From positions 49,861 through 113,860 of the forward strand of contig DASRJE010000193.1 in assembly GCA_035649635.1 (NCBI GenBank): a stretch of DNA of 64,000 bases, given 5' to 3'. Position 1 is the first letter of the stretch; each line of letters begins with the position of its first letter. Both the position numbers and the translations under genes were made by a program. Below the pieces are notes generated by a model. It ran no database searches. It saw nothing but the letters and a program-made list of their open reading frames with translations, and had not been told where the DNA came from. Positions 33,517 to 41,415 of this stretch are shown piece by piece. This DNA comes from Gp6-AA40 sp035649635 (lineage in GTDB: Bacteria; Acidobacteriota; Vicinamibacteria; Vicinamibacterales; UBA2999).

Positions 33517-34512
33517 TCACTCATATCTGATTCGATGGCACAACGTGTCGCCCGACGCGCGCGCCAGTCGGGCCATCACGTCCGGCAGATCATCGAAGAG
33601 GCTCTCGCCGGTGATGAGCGCGTCGAGGGACGAATCAGCGAGCAGCGAGATCGCCAACGCCATCCGTCGACGGGTGTCCCATCGCGCTCGCTGAGACGCC
33701 GCCACATGACCGACTTGTGACGACTTGAGTGTGAGTCGCTTCGAGTGAAAGGCGCCGCCGAGCGGCAGCGTCACGAGACAATCGCCGAACCAGCTCATCT
33801 CGACGATGGTCGCTTCGAAACCTGCGACATCGAGAGCCCGCTGCAGGCCCTCCGCCGATCCGCTCGCATGGATGACGATGTCCGCGTCGCGCATGGCGCC
33901 GTCCGGTTGCGCAAATGACACCCCGAGTGCCTGCGCGACGGCCTGCCGTTGAGGGTTGACGTCCACTAATTGCACGTCGCAGCCCCGAATGCGCGAGGCC
34001 AGCTTCGCGATGAGACAACCGACCGTTCCGGCGCCGATCACGACGACGCGGTCACCCACGTGTGGATGTGCGTCCCACACACCGTTCAACGCAGTTTCGA
34101 GATTGGCCGCGAGCACGGCTCGTGCCGGACGAACCTCCGCGGGCAACACATGGACCGCCGATGCGGGCACCACGTATCGCGTCTGATGCGGGTACAGGGC
34201 GAAGACTGACTTGCCCTTCAAATCTTCTGGACCGCACTCGACGAAGCCCACGCTCGTGTAACCGTATTTGACCGGCCCAGGGAACTCGCCCTCCTGAAAG
34301 GGCGCGCGCATCCGGGCCCACTCACTTTCGGGCACACGTCCCTGGAAGACAAGGGCTTCAGTGCCTCGACTGATCCCGCTGTACAGCGCGCGGACGACAA
34401 CCTCGTCGCCGGCAGGAGGCCGGAGAGACTCGCGGCGGATCTCGCCGCGGCCCGGTTCGACGACCCAGAATGCGCGCGCCTCGTCGCTCTTGCGACGAGC
34501 CTCGTCGCTCAT
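33517..34512 (-). CDS. Zinc-free MDR dehydrogenase, BchC-like
   Basis: A 331-residue medium-chain dehydrogenase/reductase. YSGISRGTEALVFQGRVP is close to the substrate-domain text of BchC and related enzymes that lack structural zinc, and VVVIGAGTVGCLIAKLA is the NAD(P)-binding motif. The family oxidises or reduces alcohol/keto groups on bulky ring systems. It is the first gene of the minus-strand operon leading to PTPS, glycosyltransferase and both methyltransferases. The first 12 residues contain a repeat (SDEAR twice), so the ATG at 34512 could be a late addition; no in-frame alternative with a good ribosome site is seen. Confidence 0.85.
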   Translation of the reverse strand: MSDEARRKSDEARAFWVVEPGRGEIRRESLRPPAGDEVVVRALYSGISRGTEALVFQGRVPESEWARMRAPFQEGEFPGPVKYGYTSVGFVECGPEDLKGKSVFALYPHQTRYVVPASAVHVLPAEVRPARAVLAANLETALNGVWDAHPHVGDRVVVIGAGTVGCLIAKLASRIRGCDVQLVDVNPQRQAVAQALGVSFAQPDGAMRDADIVIHASGSAEGLQRALDVAGFEATIVEMSWFGDCLVTLPLGGAFHSKRLTLKSSQVGHVAASQRARWDTRRRMALAISLLADSSLDALITGESLFDDLPDVMARLARASGDTLCHRIRYE

Positions 34513-34534
34513 GCACGGACATTACAATGAAAAC

Positions 34535-34561
34535 CTGTGAAGGGGTCAGGTCCCTTCACAG
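34535..34561. repeat. Perfect hairpin between divergent operons
   Basis: CTGTGAAGGG (34535-34544) pairs perfectly with CCCTTCACAG (34552-34561) around GTCAGGT, 13 bases before the phosphatidyltransferase start. It contains GGGGTCAGG, like the GGGGTCGGG of the palindrome at 14638, and may be a REP-type element. In the mRNA it would lie over the ribosome-binding region. Confidence 0.7.
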
Positions 34562-34574
34562 TCCTGCACGGCGA

Positions 34575-35327
34575 ATGACCAGCTTCCTCTGGCGACTTCC
34601 CCGATCGCCTCTGCGTTCGAGTGTGTTCCGCGCCGTGATCGCCGGCGTCCTCGTCATCCTCGTCTACGCTCCGATCGTCGCGTCCGAGACCATGAGTGGC
34701 GCCGACTACATCAGGCGGTCCCTGATGTTTTTCATTGCCGCCGCGTTCCTGGCGGTGGGTCGTGTTGGGGCACATCATCCGTTTCAACACTTCGGATCGG
34801 CCAACCTCGTCACGATGCTGCGTGTCGCGCTGGTTGCCGGAGTGGCCGGCCTCATTGGTGAGCCGCCGTCTCAACCGATCGCACGGCTGGCGGTTGCCGC
34901 CGTCGTCATCGTCGCTGTGCTCGACGGTGTAGACGGGTGGCTGGCGCGACGAAGCAAAGAGATCAGCCCGTTTGGAGCACGGTTCGACATGGAAGTCGAT
35001 GCCGCGCTGATCCTGATCCTGTCCATTCTCGTCTGGCTGCACGGAAAGGCTGGGCCGTGGGTGATCGCCTGCGGCCTGATGCGCTACACCTTCGTCGCTG
35101 CCGGGTGGGTGCTGCCGTGGATGGCTGGCCCTCTTCGCTCAACAGTCCGCGGCAAGTCGGTTGCGGTCGTTCAGTTCATCGGACTCGGCGTCGCGCTCTC
35201 GCCACTTGTGCCAGTTCCGCTGAGCAACGCGATCGCGGGCGTCACTCTGGCCACGCTGGTCTGGTCGTTTGGGGTTGATATTGCCTGGCTGAAACGGCAG
35301 TCGATAAATCGGACCCGGCTGTGCTGA
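34575..35327 (+). CDS. CDP-alcohol phosphatidyltransferase family membrane protein
   Basis: A 250-residue polytopic protein. The catalytic signature of the family is complete: DGVDGWLARRSKE followed by FGARFDMEVD, giving the DG-x2-DG-x2-AR-x8-G-x3-D-x3-D pattern at about residues 116-138. Members transfer a phospho-alcohol from CDP-alcohol to an acceptor, usually making phospholipid head groups. Hydrophobic segments lie on both sides, including two before the motif. It is divergent from the PTPS operon; its 3' end overlaps the convergent phosphatase-superfamily gene by 86 bases. A lipid anchor for the cluster product is one possible role (inference). Confidence 0.9.
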   Translation: MTSFLWRLPRSPLRSSVFRAVIAGVLVILVYAPIVASETMSGADYIRRSLMFFIAAAFLAVGRVGAHHPFQHFGSANLVTMLRVALVAGVAGLIGEPPSQPIARLAVAAVVIVAVLDGVDGWLARRSKEISPFGARFDMEVDAALILILSILVWLHGKAGPWVIACGLMRYTFVAAGWVLPWMAGPLRSTVRGKSVAVVQFIGLGVALSPLVPVPLSNAIAGVTLATLVWSFGVDIAWLKRQSINRTRLC

Positions 35328-36921
35328 ACGCGTGCAGGAACATCGGTGTCAGCGCGTGCATGGGCGCGATCGGAGGACGACGAGGTTTGAGCCCGGAACG
35401 GAAGCCGTGCTCGATAAGACGATCCAGAATCGGCCCGCGGCGACCGAAGACATGTATCGGCACGCTCCATGACGCACCGCGACCGCTCACGGCGGCGGGA
35501 GGCTGATGATCGCCAATGGCGATCAGGATCATGCTGTCGCGCGGATGCTGGCGAAGATATCCGGCGATCGTCGTGTACTCATATGCCATCGCTCGCGTGT
35601 AACTCGGGCGCAGATTGGTGAGATCCGGTGCGGTCGCCAGGATACGCTCGATGTCGCCTTTTCCAAACGCATCGGACGCCAGCATCCTCGACCAGTCGGG
35701 CAGGTACGGAGCGATCGGGCCGAACGGTGCGTGCGTCGTGCTCGTGGGGAAAACGAGGAAGAGCGGCTTTCTCGTCAGGCGGTTCCGCTCGAGCGCATCG
35801 ATCTTCGCGAGCGCGTATTGATCGGGGATGGCCCACCACCCGAATTCGGGTCCCCGGTATCCGAGCAAATCGCGACCGTATATCTGGTCGTAGTGATAAA
35901 AAGCGCCCTCGGGCCATGCCTGGCGCATCCCAGGCATCAGTGCAACGGTTCTATAGCCTCGCCGCGAGAAATTGCTGAGCATGGTCTCGCGACGCGAAGC
36001 CATCAACGATGTGTAGGCGTACTGATCTCGGACCTCCACCCCGGAGATCAGGCTCAGATGCGCGAGCCACGACGACCCGCCAAAAGTTGGTGACTCGACG
36101 TAAGCCGTCACGACCTCGCGGTCTGTTTCCTTGACGGCGGCCTGCAGATCCGCCCGGCTCTCCACGAGTCCGTCAGCGATCGCCGGCGTCTCGTATGTCA
36201 CCGCCCCGTACGATTCAACGAAAAGAAGCAACACATCCGCACCTTCGAGGTGGGCGAGGTTGTTCTCCAAATTGGGAGTGGGTCCAAGGCGTGGCGCAAC
36301 GGCGCCGGGCCCCAGCATCGCGAGCACGAAGCGCGCCTGTCGCACGTACGCAGGCGTAACCGGGTCAGCGAACGTCACCACGGCGGACGGTTGCGCCAAC
36401 AGCTGCTGCGTTCCGAAGATCAGGATGAGCGCGGCCGCGGCCGTGCCTAGAACACGGCGCGCGATCGGTTTCTCCATCGCGGACGCGAGCCAACACAGCG
36501 CCAGCCGTGCGAGGAGGAACATCAAGACGATGGCGGCGATGAGAGACATCGCCGCAAGGGCGATGAGCCATACCGGTGCCGCGCGCGCGAGCATCGCAGT
36601 CACGTTACCCAGGTGCTGCGAGTCCCAATACAGATTGAACTCTCGACCGTACAAGCCAGGGGCGGTCTCGTCGAGATAATGTCCAGCGACCAGGACAATC
36701 CATAGCGCTGGCAACACTCTTCCCGCCAGCTTCCCCGCCACTCGATGTGCGACCGCCAAGAGCAGCACGCACAGCGCCAGTTCGATCGATACGGAGTTGC
36801 CCCAGCGAATCTTGGGGGTCGGCCAGACGTTGACGAACGTGAGTGAGGCGTTGAGAAGCACGAGCGCGACAATCGCCCCAACCACCAGGAGCAACTTGTG
36901 AATCAACGACGGGGCCTGCAT
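35242..36921 (-). CDS. Membrane-anchored alkaline phosphatase/sulfatase-superfamily protein (LTA-synthase-like layout)
   Basis: A 559-residue protein with about five membrane helices in the first 190 residues and a large extracytoplasmic catalytic domain. LLLFVESYGAVTYE gives the metal/nucleophile region (Glu and Thr), and IAIGDHQPP near the C-terminus gives the Asp-His metal ligands of the superfamily. The layout matches phosphoglycerol and phosphoethanolamine transferases. The ATG at 36921 is chosen; a GTG at 36939 is possible. It overlaps the phosphatidyltransferase gene tail to tail. The two may add and modify a phosphorylated head group (inference). Confidence 0.83.
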   Translation of the reverse strand: MQAPSLIHKLLLVVGAIVALVLLNASLTFVNVWPTPKIRWGNSVSIELALCVLLLAVAHRVAGKLAGRVLPALWIVLVAGHYLDETAPGLYGREFNLYWDSQHLGNVTAMLARAAPVWLIALAAMSLIAAIVLMFLLARLALCWLASAMEKPIARRVLGTAAAALILIFGTQQLLAQPSAVVTFADPVTPAYVRQARFVLAMLGPGAVAPRLGPTPNLENNLAHLEGADVLLLFVESYGAVTYETPAIADGLVESRADLQAAVKETDREVVTAYVESPTFGGSSWLAHLSLISGVEVRDQYAYTSLMASRRETMLSNFSRRGYRTVALMPGMRQAWPEGAFYHYDQIYGRDLLGYRGPEFGWWAIPDQYALAKIDALERNRLTRKPLFLVFPTSTTHAPFGPIAPYLPDWSRMLASDAFGKGDIERILATAPDLTNLRPSYTRAMAYEYTTIAGYLRQHPRDSMILIAIGDHQPPAAVSGRGASWSVPIHVFGRRGPILDRLIEHGFRSGLKPRRPPIAPMHALTPMFLHAFSTAGSDLSTAVSARQYQPQTTRPAWPE

Positions 36922-37315
36922 CCGCGCTGAGTATGGCACGCGGTTCTAAACGCACTGGAAACGCGCCCGGGTAGTTCCCAGCGCGACCGGACTGCGGCGA
37001 CTCAATCGCCGGGAACTGCGCTGTCAGTTTGGAAGAACATGGCTGAGAACCACCTGGGCGATAACGGCCACGGCCGTGACGGCAGCCCGACTGATCAAGC
37101 GCGACCGAGAACGACAGGGAAATAATTGTGCGGCCAAGACTTATCTGTCAGAAACGGGTAGCAGCCGGTGACCGTATTACGGCAAAGGGGCGATTTATTC
37201 AGACTGCTGATGCCGTGTTTGCTGGAGGCCTCAGAAGTTCGTTATCCTATTAAGCTCGCAGGTTTTGCTGCACTTCGGCTTGGCCTGATTCAGTTCGGGT
37301 CACGCGGAGCGATAC
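36922..37315. other. Intergenic region without a gene
   Basis: About 390 bases between divergent genes. No credible ORF is seen. It contains an inverted AGTTCCC/GGGAACT pair near 36973-37018, a GC-rich CGGCCACGGCCGTG palindrome near 37065-37080, and an AT-richer right end with the promoter candidate annotated separately. Confidence 0.6.
37219..37248 (+). promoter_or_regulatory. Sigma-70-like promoter candidate for the first DUF1592 operon
   Basis: TTGCTG (37219-37224) and TATCCT (37243-37248) are separated by 18 bases and lie about 70 bases before the DUF1592 start codon, in a locally AT-rich stretch. Assigned from hexamer similarity and position only. Confidence 0.35.
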
Positions 37316-39979
37316 ATGAAATTTAGATCACTTGTCGTGGCCTGCGTCGCGACGCTGTTCGTCGCGTTCGTCGTCCACGCCCAGTCGACTCGGCCTGAAC
37401 CGGCATCGACAACTCCTCAAGCTCTCCCGCAACCAGCACGACCACCAGCGCCGCCACCCACGGCACCAGCCCCACGTCCTGCAAGCGCGAGCACAGTACC
37501 CGCCGCCCCGGCAGTAACTGCGGACGCGCAGAAAGCGTTCCTGAACCAGTACTGCATGGCCTGCCACAGCGAGAAGATGAAAGCTGCAGGTCTCGATTCG
37601 TCGCGACGTCTGACGATGGACGCGCTCGACCCGGCGAACGTCGACAAAGATCGCGAGAAGTGGGAACTCGTCGTTCGTAAAGTCCGTGCCGGGCAGATGC
37701 CTCCGCTCGGCATGAAGCGGCCCGACCCGGCTGACTTCGAGACGATGGTCGTGTCGTTCGAAAACGAGCTCGACCGGACCGCGAAGCCATTCACGCCTCC
37801 GCCCGGCCTCCATCGCCTGAATCGCACCGAATACGCCAACGTCGTGCGCGATCTGCTCGATCTCGATATCGACGCGTCGAAGTACCTGCCGTCCGATGAT
37901 TCGACCTCGGGGTTCGACAACATCGCCGGCGCGCTTGGTATCTCGTCGACGCAGGTCGAAGCGTACATCACGGCAGCGCAGAAGATCAGCCGCCTGGCGA
38001 TGGGCTATCCGGAAGAGCCGACGCTCGTCGTCTATCGCACGCGTGAGGACACGTCGCAGGACTATCACGTCGAGGGACTTCCATTCGGCACGCGCGGTGG
38101 AATGCTCGTGCCTCACACGTTCCCGTCGGATGGCGAGTACACGGTGACGGTCACGCCGATCTTCGGCGACAACATGTCTCCGACGGGGTTTGGCTCCGTA
38201 CCGTGCGAACGGATCGAGATGCTGCTCGACGGCAAGCGTCTCTCGATCCAGAACTGGCAGGGCGGTGGCCGAAACACGCCGACCAACTGCAGTGGACGGC
38301 CCGGCGCGGCTGCAGCGGCCGGCCCGCAAGCCGGCACGCCACCGGCGCAGGGTCCGGCGACGGCGGCCGCGGCTGGGTTCGGCTTCAATCGCAATCTGCC
38401 GCCGATGCGCGTTCGCTTCAAGACCTCCGCGGGCACGCACATGGTCGGCGCGACGTTCCCGGCAACCAACCTTGCCCCAGGTCTCGATCTCGACAAGCAC
38501 TTCATGCGGTCGACAGTGCAAACCGGTCCGACCCCTGGCTATACGTTCTTCCCGCACGTCGGCACGATCAGGATCGAAGGACCGTTTGACGCGACACAGG
38601 CGAAGGACTCGCCCAGCCGGCGCAAGATCTTCGCCTGCACGCCGAAGACCACGGCAGAAGAAACTGCATGCGCGCGCCGGATCATTACCAGGCTCGCGAC
38701 TTCCGGATTCCGCCGGCCCGCCACGGCTGCGGACATCAACATGCTGATGGATTTCTACGAATTCGGCAGGAAAGAGAAGGACTTCGATCAGGGCATCGAG
38801 CTGGTCCTCGCGCGCGTGCTGTCGTCACCGCAGTTCATCTATCGCATCGAGGAGCAGCTGGTTGGCAGCCGTCCGGGTCAGGCGTACCGCATCAGCGACG
38901 TCGATCTGGCGTCACGGTTGTCATTCTTCCTCTGGAGTTCCGCACCCGACGAGGAGCTGCTCAAGGTTGCAGCCGCGGGCCGCTTGAATGAGCCCGTCAT
39001 GCTCGAACGCCAGGTGCGTCGCATGTTGCGGCATCCGAAAGCGATCGCCCTTGCCGACAACTTCGCCGGCCAATGGTTGAATCTGCGCGCGCTCGACGTG
39101 ACGACGCCGCTGCCGATGCTCTATCCCAACTTCGACGATCCGCTCCGTGACGCGATGCGGAAGGAAGTGGAGCTGCTGTTCGACACGATCATCCGCGAAG
39201 ATCGCAGCGTCGTCGACATCCTCAACGCCGACTACACCTTCGTCAACGAGCGCCTGGCCAAGCATTACGGCATCAAGAACGTCAGCGGCAGCCAGTTCCG
39301 ACGGGTCGCGCTCGGTCCCGACATGGAGGCGCGTCGAGGGCTGCTCGGTAAGGGCGCGTTCCTCGCTACGAGTTCCAAACCCGATCGCACGTCTCCCGTG
39401 ACGCGGGGCAAGTGGGTCATGGGCAATATCCTCGGGATGAGTCCGCCAAATCCGCCGCCCGACGTGCCGCCGCTGCCGCCACGTGCGGCCGACCCGAACG
39501 CGAAAGAGCCGACCATGCGAAAGAAGATGGAAGACCATCGCGTGCGGCCCGACTGCGTGCAATGCCATCGCCTGATGGATCCGATCGGCTTCGCGCTCGA
39601 GAACTTCGACGCGACGGGGTCCTGGCGCACGCAGGACGAGGGAACCGCGGTCAACACCGCGACTCAGCTCTTCGACAACACCAAGGTCGGGACGCCCGTG
39701 GAGCTCGGCAACTGGCTGGCAAAGAACTATTCCAACCAGTTCGTGACGGTTGCCAGCGAGAAGTTACTGACGTACGCGCTCGGCCGGGGCGTCGAGTATC
39801 GGGATATGCCGCTCGTCCGCCAGATCGCACATGACGTGATCGCAGACAAGGGCCGCTTCTCGTCGATGGTGCTTGGCATCGTCAAGAGCCGTCCGTTCCA
39901 GATGAATACGGTGACCGAGCAGTCCGCGCCTGTCGCGTCGACTGCACGAGCCAATACAGAAGTCAGGGGAGTCAACTGA
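37316..39979 (+). CDS. DUF1587/1592/1588/1585-type cytochrome c protein, copy 1
   Basis: An 887-residue exported protein: a Sec signal (1-22), a Pro/Ala-rich spacer (about 25-68), a cytochrome-like region with CMACH (80-84) and ACHSEKMKAAGLDSSRRLTMD, then the domain series seen in acidobacteria and planctomycetes (DUF1587, DUF1595, DUF1592, DUF1588, DUF1585). LHRLNRTEYANVVRDLL, SRLSFFLWSSAPDEELL and DCVQCHRLMDPIGFALENFD mark these, the last giving a second CxxCH near residue 746. The function is unknown; an extracytoplasmic haem-dependent oxidoreductase is likely. Three bases separate it from the DUF1552 gene. It is a paralogue of the gene at 49849. Confidence 0.92.
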   Translation: MKFRSLVVACVATLFVAFVVHAQSTRPEPASTTPQALPQPARPPAPPPTAPAPRPASASTVPAAPAVTADAQKAFLNQYCMACHSEKMKAAGLDSSRRLTMDALDPANVDKDREKWELVVRKVRAGQMPPLGMKRPDPADFETMVVSFENELDRTAKPFTPPPGLHRLNRTEYANVVRDLLDLDIDASKYLPSDDSTSGFDNIAGALGISSTQVEAYITAAQKISRLAMGYPEEPTLVVYRTREDTSQDYHVEGLPFGTRGGMLVPHTFPSDGEYTVTVTPIFGDNMSPTGFGSVPCERIEMLLDGKRLSIQNWQGGGRNTPTNCSGRPGAAAAAGPQAGTPPAQGPATAAAAGFGFNRNLPPMRVRFKTSAGTHMVGATFPATNLAPGLDLDKHFMRSTVQTGPTPGYTFFPHVGTIRIEGPFDATQAKDSPSRRKIFACTPKTTAEETACARRIITRLATSGFRRPATAADINMLMDFYEFGRKEKDFDQGIELVLARVLSSPQFIYRIEEQLVGSRPGQAYRISDVDLASRLSFFLWSSAPDEELLKVAAAGRLNEPVMLERQVRRMLRHPKAIALADNFAGQWLNLRALDVTTPLPMLYPNFDDPLRDAMRKEVELLFDTIIREDRSVVDILNADYTFVNERLAKHYGIKNVSGSQFRRVALGPDMEARRGLLGKGAFLATSSKPDRTSPVTRGKWVMGNILGMSPPNPPPDVPPLPPRAADPNAKEPTMRKKMEDHRVRPDCVQCHRLMDPIGFALENFDATGSWRTQDEGTAVNTATQLFDNTKVGTPVELGNWLAKNYSNQFVTVASEKLLTYALGRGVEYRDMPLVRQIAHDVIADKGRFSSMVLGIVKSRPFQMNTVTEQSAPVASTARANTEVRGVN

Positions 39980-39982
39980 ACC

Positions 39983-41392
39983 ATGTCGTTCATCACGAAG
40001 AGGCACATTCCGCGGCGGACATTCCTCAAGGGCACCGGCGTCACGCTCGCCCTTCCACTCCTTGATTCGATGCTCCCGGCCAGTACTGCGCTCGCGCAGA
40101 CGGTCGCCGGACAGCCGAAGAGCCGCTTTGTTGGCGTGTTCTTCCCGCACGGGATGGGACCGGGGCACTGGGAGCCACAAGCCGAAGGAGCACTCCCAGA
40201 CAAGTTGCCCTACATCCTCGAGTCGTTGGAGAAGGTCAAGGACCAGACCGTCGTGCTCAACGGTCTCTGGTCGCAGTCGGCCGAGCCGCCCGAGGGGACA
40301 ACGGGTTCCGATCACTGGGTGGCGGCGGCGTTCCTGACCGCAATCAAGCCACGCAAGACGGCCGGCTCCGATGCGACCGTCGGCAGCGCGACGATCGATC
40401 AGCTCATCGCGCAGAAGATCGGACAGGAGTCGCTGCTGCCGTCGCTGCAGCTCGCGTGTGAGGATCCGAACTCGAGCTCGAGCAACTGTGGCGAAGGCTA
40501 CAGCTGCTCGTACACGAACTCAATCTCCTGGGTGGAGCTCCCGACGCCGGAAAACGAAACCGTGCCGCGGACCAGTCCGCTGCCGATGGAGCTCAATCCG
40601 CAGGTCGTCTTCGAGCGCTTGTTTGGCAGCGGCTCGACACCGGAAGTTCGCGCGCACCGCATGAAACAGAGCCAGAGCATCCTGGACTCACTGGTGCAGG
40701 AACTCGCGACCCTGCGCAAACAGCTCGGCCCGACGGACGTGCGCACGGTCAACCAGTACACCGACGAGATTCGAGAGATCGAGCGTCGTATTCAGATTGC
40801 GGCGAAGTCGATCGGCGACGTGCCCGAACTGGATTTGCCGCCCGGCATTCCGGAGCAGTTCGACGAGCACATCCGGCTGCACTGGGACATGGTGGCGACG
40901 GCGTTCAAGGCAGACATCACGCGGGTCGTGACGCTGCTCGGCGCGCGCGATCTGACCGGCCGCGTATATCCGTTCCCGAAGAGCGACCTCTTCCCGGACA
41001 GCGGTACCAGCGTGAGCTTCCATGGCGGCTCTCATCACCAGGACGACCCGGTGCAGATCCGGCGCTATGCGACGCTGAATCGCTACCACGTGTCGACGAT
41101 GGCTTATCTGGCGAACAAGTTGAAGTCGATTCCGGATGGCGACGGAACCCTGCTCGATCGATCGCTGATTCTCTATGGCTCGAACATGGGCAACTCGAAT
41201 CAGCACCAGCACTTCGATGTGGCGCATCTGCTCGTCGGTGGCGCGAACGGGCAACTGAAAGGAAATCGTCATCTCAAGTACGATCGCAAGACCGTCACGA
41301 GTGGCAACCTGCTGCTGAGCCTGATGGACATGTTCGACGTGAAGAGAGACAAACAGGGCGACAGTACGGGCCGTCTTCCCAAACTCGTCTAA
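39983..41392 (+). CDS. DUF1552 Tat-exported protein, copy 1
   Basis: A 469-residue protein with a twin-arginine signal (PRRTFLKG at residues 10-17, then a hydrophobic stretch ending in ALAQ). The body has the DUF1552 text: GVFFPHGMGPGHWEP, DQTVVLNGLWSQ, ATIDQLIAQKIG, LPMELNPQVVFERLFG, EIREIERRIQ, SFHGGSHHQDD and LYGSNMGNSNQHQH. Tat export suggests folding with a cofactor or a partner before export. His/Asp-rich segments look like an alkaline phosphatase-type metal site (inference). It is always found next to DUF1592 proteins, as here. Confidence 0.93.
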   Translation: MSFITKRHIPRRTFLKGTGVTLALPLLDSMLPASTALAQTVAGQPKSRFVGVFFPHGMGPGHWEPQAEGALPDKLPYILESLEKVKDQTVVLNGLWSQSAEPPEGTTGSDHWVAAAFLTAIKPRKTAGSDATVGSATIDQLIAQKIGQESLLPSLQLACEDPNSSSSNCGEGYSCSYTNSISWVELPTPENETVPRTSPLPMELNPQVVFERLFGSGSTPEVRAHRMKQSQSILDSLVQELATLRKQLGPTDVRTVNQYTDEIREIERRIQIAAKSIGDVPELDLPPGIPEQFDEHIRLHWDMVATAFKADITRVVTLLGARDLTGRVYPFPKSDLFPDSGTSVSFHGGSHHQDDPVQIRRYATLNRYHVSTMAYLANKLKSIPDGDGTLLDRSLILYGSNMGNSNQHQHFDVAHLLVGGANGQLKGNRHLKYDRKTVTSGNLLLSLMDMFDVKRDKQGDSTGRLPKLV

Positions 41393-41415
41393 CGCAGCGG
41401 AGGTAGAAGACGAAC

